Assembly: GCA_947039005.1 (NCBI GenBank)
Contig: CAMQXY010000011.1
Span: 1-47,262 of the forward strand
Length of the DNA: 47,262 nucleotides
DNA from: an uncultured Photobacterium sp.
Lineage (GTDB): Bacteria; Pseudomonadota; Gammaproteobacteria; Enterobacterales; Vibrionaceae
Direction: 5' to 3'
Each line of letters begins with the position of its first letter. Within the stretch, counting starts at the first letter, position 1. Below are positions 1 through 11,226 of this stretch, in pieces. Position numbers and translations under genes: made by a program. A model generated the notes under the pieces. It had not been told where the DNA came from, ran no database searches, and worked only from the letters and a program-made list of their open reading frames with translations.

Positions 1-534
1 CGGTTTCACAATCGGTTTCACGACCGGTTTAATTGTTACGGGTTTGTTAACTTTTGAATTTCCAGAGTACTCTTTTGCTTCGGGCTTCGCAACTGGTTTA
101 TTGGTTGTTTTTTGCTCAACGGGTTTAACAACAGCAACAGGCGTTATAGTCTGGGTAACCGTTTTGGTTGCTGATGGTGCAGCCAATGGCGTTACAACGA
201 CACTCTCCGATCGTGTTGGTGTCGTCCGTATTGGTGCTATAGCTTGATGGTCGTAACTTGGAATCACTAACTTTTGCCCAGGATAAATAGTATACGGATA
301 AGGTAAACGGTTTACCTTAACGATATCTTTAACATCCCGCCCTGTCATATACGAGATAAAGTACAGTGTGTTACCTTTTTGAACGGTGTAATAACGACCA
401 TGGAAACTACCACGTTGTAATTGTGAGTAATCTTTAGCAAGATTTGAAACAGGCGCAGGCGTATGACTACTACATGCAGATAGCAGTACCGCACAGGTTA
501 CTGCTAGCAAAGAAGGTTGAATTATTTTTTTCAT
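1..534 (-). CDS. nlpD: Murein hydrolase activator NlpD, 3' end outside window
   Basis: Envelope lipoprotein that in E. coli activates the amidase AmiC for septal peptidoglycan splitting. The visible 178 residues start MKKIIQ and carry a lipoprotein signal with lipobox LSAC (Cys at residue 21). A LysM peptidoglycan-binding domain follows at about residues 49-93 (YYTVQKGNTLYFISYMTG to YPGQKLVIP). After that comes a low-complexity Thr/Val/Pro/Lys linker with repeated KPV-like units that runs off the left edge. The C-terminal LytM (peptidase M23-like) domain is not visible, so the identification rests on the N-terminal half plus position. It follows pcm with a 21-nt gap, as in the surE-pcm-nlpD-rpoS cluster; in other species a main rpoS promoter lies inside nlpD. 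Confidence 0.88.
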   Translation of the reverse strand, partial: MKKIIQPSLLAVTCAVLLSACSSHTPAPVSNLAKDYSQLQRGSFHGRYYTVQKGNTLYFISYMTGRDVKDIVKVNRLPYPYTIYPGQKLVIPSYDHQAIAPIRTTPTRSESVVVTPLAAPSATKTVTQTITPVAVVKPVEQKTTNKPVAKPEAKEYSGNSKVNKPVTIKPVVKPIVKP

Positions 535-555
535 CACACGCTCTATACTCATAAT

Positions 556-1185
556 TTACGCCAAATCTCCAGCCACTAATGGCACAAATTTAACAGGTTC
601 GATATCCGTTTCAATAAACTGATCGCCATTGCGAACAATCAATTTTAACACTTGTTCAGAATAACCTACGGGTAATATCAATCGACCGCCATCAGCAAGT
701 TGGGTTAATAGGCTCTGGGGAACCTCACTTGGCGCAGCGGTGACAATAATAGCATCAAATGGACCTTTGCTTTCCCAGCCCTGCCACCCGTCACCATGTT
801 TAGTCGAAATATTGTACAATTCTAAATGCTTAAAACGCCGTTTCGCTTGCCATTGCAGACCTTTAATTCGCTCAACCGAATAAACATGATCAGCTAATTG
901 CGCTAACACTGACGCTTGATAACCCGATCCAGTGCCAATTTCTAACACTGATGATTGAGGTGTTAACGCTAATAGTGAGGTCATTTTAGCGACAATATAA
1001 GGCTGTGATATCGTCTGTCCACTCCCAATCGGGAGCGCATTATTCTCGTAGGCCTGATAAGAGAATGCTTCATCAACAAAAAATTCTCTTGGTATTGCAG
1101 CGATTGCGCTCAGCACTTTTTGATCAGTAATGCCTCTACCCACGAGTAGAGCAATTAAGTTATCAACTTGTCTCTGATAACGCAT
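556..1185 (-). CDS. pcm: Protein-L-isoaspartate O-methyltransferase
   Basis: Repairs aged proteins by methylating L-isoaspartyl residues with S-adenosylmethionine; cytosolic. The 209 residues match the E. coli length (208). The family signature around the active site is present ([18 protein letters not shown], residues 51-68), followed by the SAM-binding motif [12 protein letters not shown] (about 80-90) and the [12 protein letters not shown] segment. The C-terminal FVPLV segment is also conserved. It starts 2 nt after the surE stop codon and ends 21 nt before nlpD, so it is almost certainly co-transcribed with both. The link to surE and nlpD-rpoS fits a stationary-phase maintenance role known from E. 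coli. Confidence 0.96.
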   Translation of the reverse strand: MRYQRQVDNLIALLVGRGITDQKVLSAIAAIPREFFVDEAFSYQAYENNALPIGSGQTISQPYIVAKMTSLLALTPQSSVLEIGTGSGYQASVLAQLADHVYSVERIKGLQWQAKRRFKHLELYNISTKHGDGWQGWESKGPFDAIIVTAAPSEVPQSLLTQLADGGRLILPVGYSEQVLKLIVRNGDQFIETDIEPVKFVPLVAGDLA

Positions 1186-1187
1186 AG

Positions 1188-1937
1188 TTATCGGATCTCC
1201 ACGGCATGCATCCAGCTTTCTAACCCGGCTATTGCATCATGCGCAGTCAGGTCGACTTGCAACGGAGTAATAGACACATACCCGTGTTCAATCGCAAAAA
1301 AATCAGTTCCTGCGACCGCATCTTGCGTATCACCAGGCGGTCCTAACCAATACAGAGGATTACCCCGTGGATCGGTTTTTTTTATCATATTCACCGCACG
1401 ATGACGAGCGCCTAAACGGGTTGTTTTCCAGCCCTTTAATTGCTCAAACGGCACATCAGGCACATTAACATTAATAATTTTATGCGAGGTTAATGGCTGC
1501 ATAACCATTTTTTCAATTACTATTTTTACCACTTTTGCGGCGGTTTCAAAATGGGTATCACCCACTAATGATACCGCAATCGCAGGTACACCTAAGAAAT
1601 AGCCTTCGGTCGCAGCAGCAACAGTGCCAGAATAGAGCACATCATCACCTAAATTTGCACCATGATTAATGCCAGTCACCACAATATCGGGACGTACATC
1701 TAACCATTCCGTTAGCGCAAAATGGACACAATCAACAGGGGTGCCTTGTACTGCTACTTTTTTATCTGTTTGCTGTCGAATACGCAGTGGGTAATCAATC
1801 GTTAGCGAATTGGATGCTCCTGATCGATTACGATCAGGAGCAACGACTGTTACTTCACCAAGATCACTTAAGACCTTGGCTAACGTATTTATTCCTTCAG
1901 CAAAAATACCATCATCATTGCTGATCAGTATTCTCAT
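1188..1937 (-). CDS. surE: 5'/3'-nucleotidase SurE
   Basis: Metal-dependent nucleoside monophosphate phosphatase (also acts on short polyphosphate), a stationary-phase survival protein. The N-terminal [14 protein letters not shown] holds the paired Asp metal ligands, and [13 protein letters not shown] and [11 protein letters not shown] are further family signatures. [19 protein letters not shown] is the conserved glycine-rich active-site segment. About 249 residues, close to the usual 250. Two ATG codons stand in tandem (1940 and 1937); I use the second because E. coli SurE begins MRILLSNDDG. The start lies inside the 3' end of truD (overlap about 23 nt), which suggests translational coupling. 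Confidence 0.96.
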   Translation of the reverse strand: MRILISNDDGIFAEGINTLAKVLSDLGEVTVVAPDRNRSGASNSLTIDYPLRIRQQTDKKVAVQGTPVDCVHFALTEWLDVRPDIVVTGINHGANLGDDVLYSGTVAAATEGYFLGVPAIAVSLVGDTHFETAAKVVKIVIEKMVMQPLTSHKIINVNVPDVPFEQLKGWKTTRLGARHRAVNMIKKTDPRGNPLYWLGPPGDTQDAVAGTDFFAIEHGYVSITPLQVDLTAHDAIAGLESWMHAVEIR

Positions 1938-3000
1938 CATTCATACCTTCTGATTCTAGCGGCATGATCAACTCACGCACTACTGAAGTCGCAAAGCTAC
2001 CAGCAGGTAAAGCAAAAGAAAGAATCACACCATTATCATCAAACTGCCATTGCATATCTTGCGGCAATAATAATAGTGGACGACGATCATGGCGCATACG
2101 GTTATCACGTACCAATGCAACTAAAGCAGGCTCTTGCTCAACAATTGCGAGTTCAAATGCTTGTGCATCTGCGGTTGTTGGTAACGCATTATCACCGAGT
2201 AATGGACCCGTAATTGCTACTTCACCTTGCATTACTTGTTGCTGTAATTCTGGCGTAATTGTTTCTGCAATAAACGTGCGATCATCACCTGCAGCTTGTA
2301 GACAATCACCTAGCATAACTTCGCGAGTAATATTTTGCTCAATACGGGCTGATAATACTTGGTTAAACATCCATGAACGCGCCGCTGATAAGTAAAAACT
2401 GCGCTTGCTCTTATCACGCACGCGGAATTCATTATTACCCCAAGCACGTGCTTTAATGACGTTATTACCGCCATGACCAAAACGTTGCTGACCAAAATAG
2501 TTTGCCACACCTTGTTGTTTAACTAGCTCTAAACGCTCAGCTAATACTTGTGGTTGATCTAAATCGGTTAAGCGTAATTGGAACCAGTTACCTTGCAAAT
2601 CACCAGGACGTAATTTTTTATCATGGCGCGTTGTTTCAAGCACTTCAATACCTGGATGTTCAGCTTCAAACTGCGTTAAATCAGGATCCGCTTTACCCGG
2701 TAAATGAACACTGATCCATTGCTCAGTTACTGCGTGGCGATCTTTAAGACCCGCCCAACTGACATCACGCGATTTCACACCACATGCTTTGGCTAATTCA
2801 TTCACCACATATTTGGTGTTTTCACCCGTTTTACGAATTTTAACCATTAAGTGCTCACCAGCACCACTAAAGGTAAAACCTAACTGCTCGTTAACGATAA
2901 AATCTTGCGGGTTAGCCTTAATACTTCCTTGGCAAGTTGGCTGCTCATGAAGCCATTTAAAACAATCCATTACGTTTGTTGAGGGGTTATTTGTCGACAT
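1915..3000 (-). CDS. truD: tRNA pseudouridine(13) synthase TruD
   Basis: Converts uridine 13 of tRNA(Glu) to pseudouridine. The catalytic Asp lies in [12 protein letters not shown] (Asp87 by my count, equivalent to E. coli Asp80). NYFGQQRFG and the late [16 protein letters not shown] are the other recognisable blocks of the family. At 361 residues it is slightly longer than the E. coli enzyme (349) because of an N-terminal extension before the conserved [13 protein letters not shown] block. It follows ispF by 7 nt and overlaps surE, consistent with the conserved ispD-ispF-truD-surE order. The acidic C-terminal tail (MNDENTDQQ) is not conserved and looks dispensable. Confidence 0.95.
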   Translation of the reverse strand: MSTNNPSTNVMDCFKWLHEQPTCQGSIKANPQDFIVNEQLGFTFSGAGEHLMVKIRKTGENTKYVVNELAKACGVKSRDVSWAGLKDRHAVTEQWISVHLPGKADPDLTQFEAEHPGIEVLETTRHDKKLRPGDLQGNWFQLRLTDLDQPQVLAERLELVKQQGVANYFGQQRFGHGGNNVIKARAWGNNEFRVRDKSKRSFYLSAARSWMFNQVLSARIEQNITREVMLGDCLQAAGDDRTFIAETITPELQQQVMQGEVAITGPLLGDNALPTTADAQAFELAIVEQEPALVALVRDNRMRHDRRPLLLLPQDMQWQFDDNGVILSFALPAGSFATSVVRELIMPLESEGMNDENTDQQ

Positions 3001-3007
3001 GGTGTGA

Positions 3008-3481
3008 TTATACCTTTTTAATTAAAACAACAGCTTCACAAGCAATACCTTCTTTACGCCCAGTAAAACCTAAACGTTCAGAAGTGGTTGCTTTAACATT
3101 AATATTTGTAAGATCGGTTTCGAGATCTTCAGCAATAGCTTGGCACATCGCTACAATATACGGTGCCATTTTAGGTGCTTGGGCAATAATAGTGACGTCT
3201 AAATTACCAAGACAATAACCTGCGGCTTTGACCTTGTTATAGACATCACGTAGTAAAAAACGACTATCTGCTCCTGCCCACTCAGCGTCGGTATCAGGAA
3301 AATGACGGCCAATATCACCAGCACCAATAGCCCCTAATAACGCATCACAAACAGCATGCAAAGCAACATCACCATCAGAGTGAGCAATTAAACCTTGTTC
3401 ATAAGGAACAGCAACGCCACCAATAATAACCGGACCTGCGCCACCAAATTTATGCACGTCAAAACCATGACCAATACGCAT
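3008..3481 (-). CDS. ispF: 2-C-methyl-D-erythritol 2,4-cyclodiphosphate synthase
   Basis: Fifth enzyme of the MEP isoprenoid pathway; cyclises CDP-methylerythritol phosphate with loss of CMP. The 157 residues match the family length. Metal ligands Asp8 and His10 are in [10 protein letters not shown], and His42 is in the [11 protein letters not shown] block. The substrate-contact region [11 protein letters not shown] and the C-terminal [23 protein letters not shown] are intact. Its ATG overlaps the ispD stop codon by one base (TAATG), a classic coupled junction, so the two consecutive-pathway enzymes are made from one transcript. IspE, which acts between them, is not in this window. Confidence 0.97.
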   Translation of the reverse strand: MRIGHGFDVHKFGGAGPVIIGGVAVPYEQGLIAHSDGDVALHAVCDALLGAIGAGDIGRHFPDTDAEWAGADSRFLLRDVYNKVKAAGYCLGNLDVTIIAQAPKMAPYIVAMCQAIAEDLETDLTNINVKATTSERLGFTGRKEGIACEAVVLIKKV

Positions 3482-4191
3482 TAATGTTGTTCCTTTAATA
3501 AAAGTTGGAGATAAAACTCAGCTAAGGCTAAGTCTTCTGGCTGGGTCACTTTGAGATTATCACTTCGTCCTGCGACTAGCAGTGGCGTATGACCACAAAA
3601 TTCCAATGCCGATGCTTCATCAGTGATCGTCGCACCTTGGGCTAAAGCAGTGGTTAACGATTCACGTAATTGTCCGACTCGAAACATTTGCGGCGTTAAC
3701 GCATGCCATAAATTTTCCCGATCTACTGTATGAGTAATGTGGGGCTGCGCTGCGTTGTAATGCCCACGTTTCATGGTATCACGTACTGGTGCCGCTAAAA
3801 TTGCACCACAGTCACTGCTAACTGCGGTTGAGATCAAGGCGTGTAAATCGGCTTGGCGAACACAGGGTCGCGCCGCATCATGCACCAATACCCAGGCATT
3901 ATCATTCTCAATCGCGGCTAACCCAGCAAATACGGAATCAGCCCGTTCGGCACCACCATGTACCACTGTGATCCGTGGATCAGTGGCTAACGGTAATTGC
4001 GGAAAGTAAGGATCATCGGCACTAACAGCAATCACGACTCGCGTAATGTCACCTAAGCCCAATAAGCGATCAACGGTATGTTCTAAAATCGTTTTACCTG
4101 CAATATGAAGATATTGCTTAGGGCGATCAGCGGCCATTCGACTGCCTACTCCTGCCGCTGGTACTACGGCAATAAATTCTTCAGTCATCAT
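3481..4191 (-). CDS. ispD: 2-C-methyl-D-erythritol 4-phosphate cytidylyltransferase
   Basis: Third enzyme of the MEP pathway; transfers CMP from CTP onto methylerythritol 4-phosphate. The N-terminal [20 protein letters not shown] is the nucleotide-binding signature with the catalytic Arg and Lys. VHDAARPCV and the ITDEASALE and [15 protein letters not shown] blocks are also present. About 236 residues, as expected. Two ATG codons are adjacent (4191 and 4188) with only a weak ribosome-binding sequence, so the exact start is uncertain by one codon. It sits 34 nt after ftsB and overlaps ispF by one base. Confidence 0.97.
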   Translation of the reverse strand: MMTEEFIAVVPAAGVGSRMAADRPKQYLHIAGKTILEHTVDRLLGLGDITRVVIAVSADDPYFPQLPLATDPRITVVHGGAERADSVFAGLAAIENDNAWVLVHDAARPCVRQADLHALISTAVSSDCGAILAAPVRDTMKRGHYNAAQPHITHTVDRENLWHALTPQMFRVGQLRESLTTALAQGATITDEASALEFCGHTPLLVAGRSDNLKVTQPEDLALAEFYLQLLLKEQH

Positions 4192-4225
4192 TAGCTTTAT
4201 TACTCACAATAAAAAACGCGAACAA

Positions 4226-4504
4226 TTAGTTACTATCACCCAGAACTCGGACAAAGGTTTCACCTGGCTTAATTAAGCCTAAGTCATTACGTGCGCGTTC
4301 TTCTACTGCTTCTTTTCCACCATGAAGATCTTTAATTTCAGCATACATTTGTTGGTTTCGTTGTTGTAATTCAGTATTAGCTGCCTGTTGTAAAACAACG
4401 CTTTCTTTTACTGCGGTATATTCATTCATACCGTTTTTACCGTCCCAAAAATCGTATTGCAGCCAAGCTAAAACTACTAGCAGGATAATGATAAACAGAC
4501 GCAT
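4226..4504 (-). CDS. ftsB: Cell division protein FtsB
   Basis: Bitopic inner-membrane protein that forms the FtsQLB divisome subcomplex and helps activate septal peptidoglycan synthesis. The 92 residues contain one N-terminal membrane segment (about residues 3-18) ending in WLQYDFWDGKNG. A periplasmic coiled coil follows (about 29-70), then the conserved EERARNDLGLIKPGETF block. Slightly shorter than E. coli FtsB (103), lacking only its variable tail. First gene of the ftsB-ispD-ispF-truD-surE-pcm-nlpD run. Ribosome-binding sequence GAAGGGGA lies just upstream of the ATG. Confidence 0.96.
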   Translation of the reverse strand: MRLFIIILLVVLAWLQYDFWDGKNGMNEYTAVKESVVLQQAANTELQQRNQQMYAEIKDLHGGKEAVEERARNDLGLIKPGETFVRVLGDSN

Positions 4505-4745
4505 GGTTCCCCTTCAAAATCAGCGTAAATGTCAATGCCTACAATATACATTCCAATCAACCACTGCCGGTGAGTAATTGGAATACATGCTGTGAAACAG
4601 TAATAATCCCATAATCAGCTTATTGTGACCACTATTATGGTCATAGAGTTGATACAGTGCTAGTTGCGTGTCATTTTTGTTGCTAAATCAAACAAAAACC
4701 TTTTATTTAGCGATATTTATAGCAGCATAATTTTTTCACCAAAAA

Positions 4746-4769
4746 AAACCGCCTCCTAAGAGGCGGTTT
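4746..4769 (-). terminator. Rho-independent terminator of eno
   Basis: A perfect 10-bp stem (AAACCGCCTC with GAGGCGGTTT) and a 4-nt loop. On the minus strand it is followed by an uninterrupted run of T residues. It lies about 45 nt downstream of the eno stop codon. Confidence 0.92.
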
Positions 4770-4778
4770 GATTTAGGC

Positions 4779-4798
4779 TAATTGAGCAAGCTCAATTA
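4779..4798. repeat. 9-bp inverted repeat with 2-nt spacer
   Basis: TAATTGAGC and GCTCAATTA separated by AA, between the eno stop codon and its terminator. It would form a small hairpin at the eno mRNA 3' end or could be a protein-binding palindrome. No T-run follows it, so it is not itself a terminator. Confidence 0.6.
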
Positions 4799-4811
4799 TC
4801 AGCTTAAAAAA

Positions 4812-6131
<1,320 letters not shown>

Positions 6132-6158
6132 TTATCTTCAAATAAAAAGCGAAATAAA

Positions 6159-6187
6159 ATAGCTGCAGCGATAACTGCTACAGCTAT
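6159..6187 (-). terminator. Hairpin after pyrG, possible terminator or attenuator before eno
   Basis: ATAGCTG and CAGCTAT pair over 7 bp. The stem extends inward by AGC/GCT after one mismatch, with a 7-nt loop. On the minus strand TTTTATTT follows. It begins about 10 nt after the pyrG stop codon and lies in the only gap between pyrG and eno. The T-run is imperfect, so partial termination is plausible. Confidence 0.55.
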
Positions 6188-6196
6188 CAGTAATCC

Positions 6197-7906
<1,710 letters not shown>

Positions 7907-8059
7907 TTATCGCCACAACGTGAAAACTATCACACACCCATAAGATTTTTTTTGTCTCAAATCAAGGAAGTGATATGTGTTGAGTTTTCACCCCATTTCG
8001 ATACTTTTAGCCGCTAAATTCACATACCTTTATAGCATAACAATCCTAAATGGGAATAA

Positions 8060-8872
8060 TTATTTTTTGCATTCATACTGTTTAACTCTATCCCATTCAA
8101 GATCTAGCTCAGTAAGTGAACATTGACCTAAAGTCTTACCTTGTTCTAGCACATTTTTTTCAACTTGGCGAAAACGTCGCTCAAATTTTTTATTTGCCCG
8201 TTGCAATGCATATTCGGGTTTGACATCAAGATGACGACTTAAGTTCACCACCGAAAATAACAAATCGCCCATTTCTTCAGCAATTTTATGCTGCTGTTGA
8301 GGCGTTTGAATAACCTCATCCATCACTTCATCCAGTTCTTCTTTTACTTTATCGACAACAGGACCTAGCGTATCCCAATCAAAACCTTGGCTGGCACACC
8401 GCTGTTGAATTTTATTGGCGCGAGTAAGAGCAGGTAATGCTAAAGGAATATTCGCTAACAAACTATCATCTTGCGCTTTTTGAGCGCGTTCTTTGGCTTT
8501 TTCTGCTTCCCAATTTTGTTTTACCGCGGCTTCATCAGTCAGCACTGCGTCACCGAAAACATGCGGATGGCGACGGGTTAATTTTTCACTAATACCAGCA
8601 ACCACATCATCAAAATCAAATAAACCTTGCTCTTTACCTAGTTGGCTATAAAACACCACTTGAAACAATAAATCACCGAGCTCTTCTTTAACATCTTCCC
8701 AATTTTTTTGCTCAATCGCATCAGCAACTTCATACGCTTCTTCAATGGTATGAGGCACAATAGAGGCAAAATCCTGTTTTAAATCCCATGGACAGCCAGT
8801 CTTTGGATCTCGTAACTGAGACATGATGCCTAAAAGAGTCTTAATATCAGGGGTGGTTTTATTGCTCATCAT
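8060..8872 (-). CDS. mazG: Nucleoside triphosphate pyrophosphohydrolase MazG
   Basis: House-cleaning enzyme that hydrolyses (d)NTPs to monophosphate plus pyrophosphate; in E. coli it lowers ppGpp-linked stress effects. About 270 residues with two tandem MazG domains. The N-terminal one has RDPKTGCPWD, EEAYEVADAIE and EELGDLLFQVVFYSQ; the C-terminal one has EELDEVMDEV and EEMGDLLFSVVNLSRHL. These EExxE/ExxD motifs coordinate magnesium. Start choice is uncertain: an in-frame GTG lies at 8878 and tandem ATGs at 8872 and 8869; I prefer the ATGs. It follows relA, but a strong terminator between them implies its own promoter or read-through. Confidence 0.95.
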   Translation of the reverse strand: MMSNKTTPDIKTLLGIMSQLRDPKTGCPWDLKQDFASIVPHTIEEAYEVADAIEQKNWEDVKEELGDLLFQVVFYSQLGKEQGLFDFDDVVAGISEKLTRRHPHVFGDAVLTDEAAVKQNWEAEKAKERAQKAQDDSLLANIPLALPALTRANKIQQRCASQGFDWDTLGPVVDKVKEELDEVMDEVIQTPQQQHKIAEEMGDLLFSVVNLSRHLDVKPEYALQRANKKFERRFRQVEKNVLEQGKTLGQCSLTELDLEWDRVKQYECKK

Positions 8873-8883
8873 TATCACTCTTA

Positions 8884-8914
8884 TTAAAAAAATAGGTAGC
8901 CGAAGCTACCTATT
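8884..8914 (-). terminator. Rho-independent terminator downstream of relA
   Basis: A perfect 10-bp stem (AATAGGTAGC/GCTACCTATT). Read on the minus strand it is closed by a TTCG tetraloop flanked C-G, the unusually stable type, and followed by seven T residues. It lies 27 nt after the relA stop codon and just before the mazG start. Confidence 0.92.
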
Positions 8915-8940
8915 GTTGTATTCGTTATTATCTATCATAG

Positions 8941-11178
8941 CTAGCTGTATAAACGCTTAGCTTGCTCAACATCTTTTACTTGTTCAATGCGTTTTAGCAC
9001 CCGATCTAATACTTCAAGATCAGTTAACTCAAGTTCAAAATCCATGATCGACATTTGTTTTTTATAATCAACCCGACTTTTCATGCCTGCCACTTTGACT
9101 TTTTCGTTCATCAAGGTGTTAGTGAGCTCTTTCAATAAGCCATTACGCTCTGAAGCGGTTACTCGAACTGTAATGGTATAGTTACCCATAAAACCACCGC
9201 CCCAAACGGTATCAATGATACGTTCCGGCGCATGGTGACGCAGTTCTTCCAACTGTTCACAATCATGACGATGAACTGAAATACCACGGCCTTGAGTGAC
9301 AAACCCCTGAATATCATCACCAGGAATAGGCTGACAACAGCGCGCTAAATGGGTCATTAAGTTATCAACCCCTTCGACTACAACTGAATCACGCTGTGGT
9401 TTTTTAGCGGTATGTGCTGCTTTATGGCTTGCTTCAGATAGTTTCTCTAGCAGTTGCTGATCTTCTTCTTCTGCCGTCGGCTTATTAATCAATGCATTAA
9501 TATGATTAATAATTTGATTGATACGCAGATCACCGCTGCCGATCCCCGCGTATAACTCTTCAGGAGAATTAACATTAAAGCGTTTACTGGCATAAGCATG
9601 CGCATCTTTTAAGGTCGCATGAATTTTACTCAGTTCAGCTTCTAATATTTCTTTACCAGCAATAATATTTTTATCGCGATCTTGTTTACGAAACCACGCA
9701 TGTACTTTAGCTCGAGCGCGACTTGAGGTCACAAAGCCTTGATTTGGATTTAACCAATCACGGGATGGATTTGGCTCTTTTTGAGTGATGATCTCAACCT
9801 GATCCCCCATTTGTAAATGGTAGGTAAAGGGCACAATACGACCTTCAACTTTAGCACCAATACAACGATGACCCACTTCAGAGTGAATATGGTACGCAAA
9901 ATCCAATGGCGTTGCGTTTGACGGTAAATCAACCACATCCCCTTTTGGCGTAAAGGCATAAACACGATCATCAAACACTTGGCTACGAAGTTCATCCAGC
10001 ATTTCGCCAGAATCAGACATCTCTTCTTGCCACACCAATAATTTACGTAACCAATTTATTTTTTCATCATACGCAGATTGCGCGCCACTGGATGCAGCAG
10101 GGCCTTCTTTATATTTCCAGTGCGCAGCAACACCCAACTCAGATTCTTCATGCATTTGCTTGGTACGGATCTGAATTTCAATGGTTTTACCTTCAGGCCC
10201 TAGTACTACCGTATGAATCGACTGATAACCGTTCGGTTTGGGATTAGCAACATAATCATCAAATTCTTTTGGTAAGTGACGATATTTAGTATGAACTACC
10301 CCTAAAGCGGCATAACAATCTTGTAATTCTTCAGCAACGATACGCACCGCACGCACATCAAACAGCTCATCAAACTCTAAGCTCTTCTTCTGCATTTTGC
10401 GCCAAATACTGTAAATATGCTTAGGTCGCCCTTGAACTTCGGCACGAATACTTGACGCCTGCATCGCCTCAGATAAATCATCAACAAAGTGAGTAATATA
10501 ACCTTCACGATCAATGCGGCGTTCTGAAAGTTGTTTCGCTATTTGCTTATACACTTCAGGATGCTGATAACGGAAAGCATAATCTTCAATTTCCCATTTC
10601 AGCTGTCCAATACCAAGCCGATTAGCTAAAGGTGCATAAATATTGGCACACTCTTGCGCAACCACACGACGGATAGCATCAGGTTCATTTTTAACTTCAC
10701 GTAAATTACAAATACGCTCTGCTAACTTAATCACCACACAACGGAAATCATCAACCATTGAGAGCAGCATTCGACGAATACTGTCTACTTGAGCAGATTG
10801 CGCCGCTTCTTCTGCCGTTGATTTAAGCTGACTGATGGCATACATCTGTTCAACACCCTCCACCAAATGCAGAATAGTGCCGTTGTAATCTTCTTTTACT
10901 TGCTCATGGCTATAACAACCCGCTTCAACCAATGGATACAGCATTGCCGATATTAACGTATCGGTATCCATGCTTAACGTCACCAGAATCTCGACCATTT
11001 CACGACCGCGCCATAACAGCAACGGACCGTTTTCTTGGTCAACAACCAACTCCTGACAACGCAAATAAGTTCCTTCTAAACGTCCAAACGTTTTTGCATC
11101 CAAACGCAAACTTTCGACCCATGAGGCGAGCTCAAATGTCGTGTTTTGTTTTAGATGTGCTCCACGTACTGCGACCAT
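8941..11178 (-). CDS. relA: GTP pyrophosphokinase RelA ((p)ppGpp synthetase I)
   Basis: Ribosome-associated synthetase that makes (p)ppGpp when uncharged tRNA enters the A site. Start taken at MVAVRG (11178), matching the E. coli N-terminus MVAVRSAH, giving 745 residues; the frame is open for 10 more codons. Order: degenerate HD hydrolase-like domain (about 30-210), synthetase domain (about 240-390, with FDELFDVRAVRIV and GYQSIHTVVLGPEGKTIEIQIRT), TGS domain (VYAFTPKGDVVDLPSNATPLDFAYHIH), helical region, zinc-finger domain (HLARCCQPIPGDDI) and a C-terminal ACT/RRM domain. The hydrolase domain lacks the HD pair expected of SpoT, supporting RelA. Located between rlmD and mazG as in other gammaproteobacteria. 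Confidence 0.98.
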   Translation of the reverse strand: MVAVRGAHLKQNTTFELASWVESLRLDAKTFGRLEGTYLRCQELVVDQENGPLLLWRGREMVEILVTLSMDTDTLISAMLYPLVEAGCYSHEQVKEDYNGTILHLVEGVEQMYAISQLKSTAEEAAQSAQVDSIRRMLLSMVDDFRCVVIKLAERICNLREVKNEPDAIRRVVAQECANIYAPLANRLGIGQLKWEIEDYAFRYQHPEVYKQIAKQLSERRIDREGYITHFVDDLSEAMQASSIRAEVQGRPKHIYSIWRKMQKKSLEFDELFDVRAVRIVAEELQDCYAALGVVHTKYRHLPKEFDDYVANPKPNGYQSIHTVVLGPEGKTIEIQIRTKQMHEESELGVAAHWKYKEGPAASSGAQSAYDEKINWLRKLLVWQEEMSDSGEMLDELRSQVFDDRVYAFTPKGDVVDLPSNATPLDFAYHIHSEVGHRCIGAKVEGRIVPFTYHLQMGDQVEIITQKEPNPSRDWLNPNQGFVTSSRARAKVHAWFRKQDRDKNIIAGKEILEAELSKIHATLKDAHAYASKRFNVNSPEELYAGIGSGDLRINQIINHINALINKPTAEEEDQQLLEKLSEASHKAAHTAKKPQRDSVVVEGVDNLMTHLARCCQPIPGDDIQGFVTQGRGISVHRHDCEQLEELRHHAPERIIDTVWGGGFMGNYTITVRVTASERNGLLKELTNTLMNEKVKVAGMKSRVDYKKQMSIMDFELELTDLEVLDRVLKRIEQVKDVEQAKRLYS

Positions 11179-11226
11179 GTCTCTGTCCTGTTTGCTATTT
11201 AATGGCAATAAATGTAATTGCTTTCA

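Larger units (their letters stand above)
4505..4811. other. Intergenic region between ftsB and eno (about 300 nt)
   Basis: No gene seen. It holds the eno terminator (4746-4769), a second palindrome beside it (4779-4798), an 8-bp inverted repeat ATTCCAAT/ATTGGAAT (4550-4557 and 4577-4584, 19-nt spacer) about 46 nt upstream of ftsB, and a TGACCA/TGGTCA repeat (4626-4631 and 4638-4643). The ftsB promoter must lie here, but I could not pick one convincing -35/-10 pair. Confidence 0.6.

Noticed and set aside
44-247. 67-codon plus-strand ORF over nlpD
   Set aside because: Lies antisense to the NlpD linker, has no homology and reflects its repetitive composition.
1964-2395. 143-codon plus-strand ORF inside truD
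   Set aside because: Complementary strand of a well-conserved gene; the translation is Ser/Cys-rich without recognisable domain.
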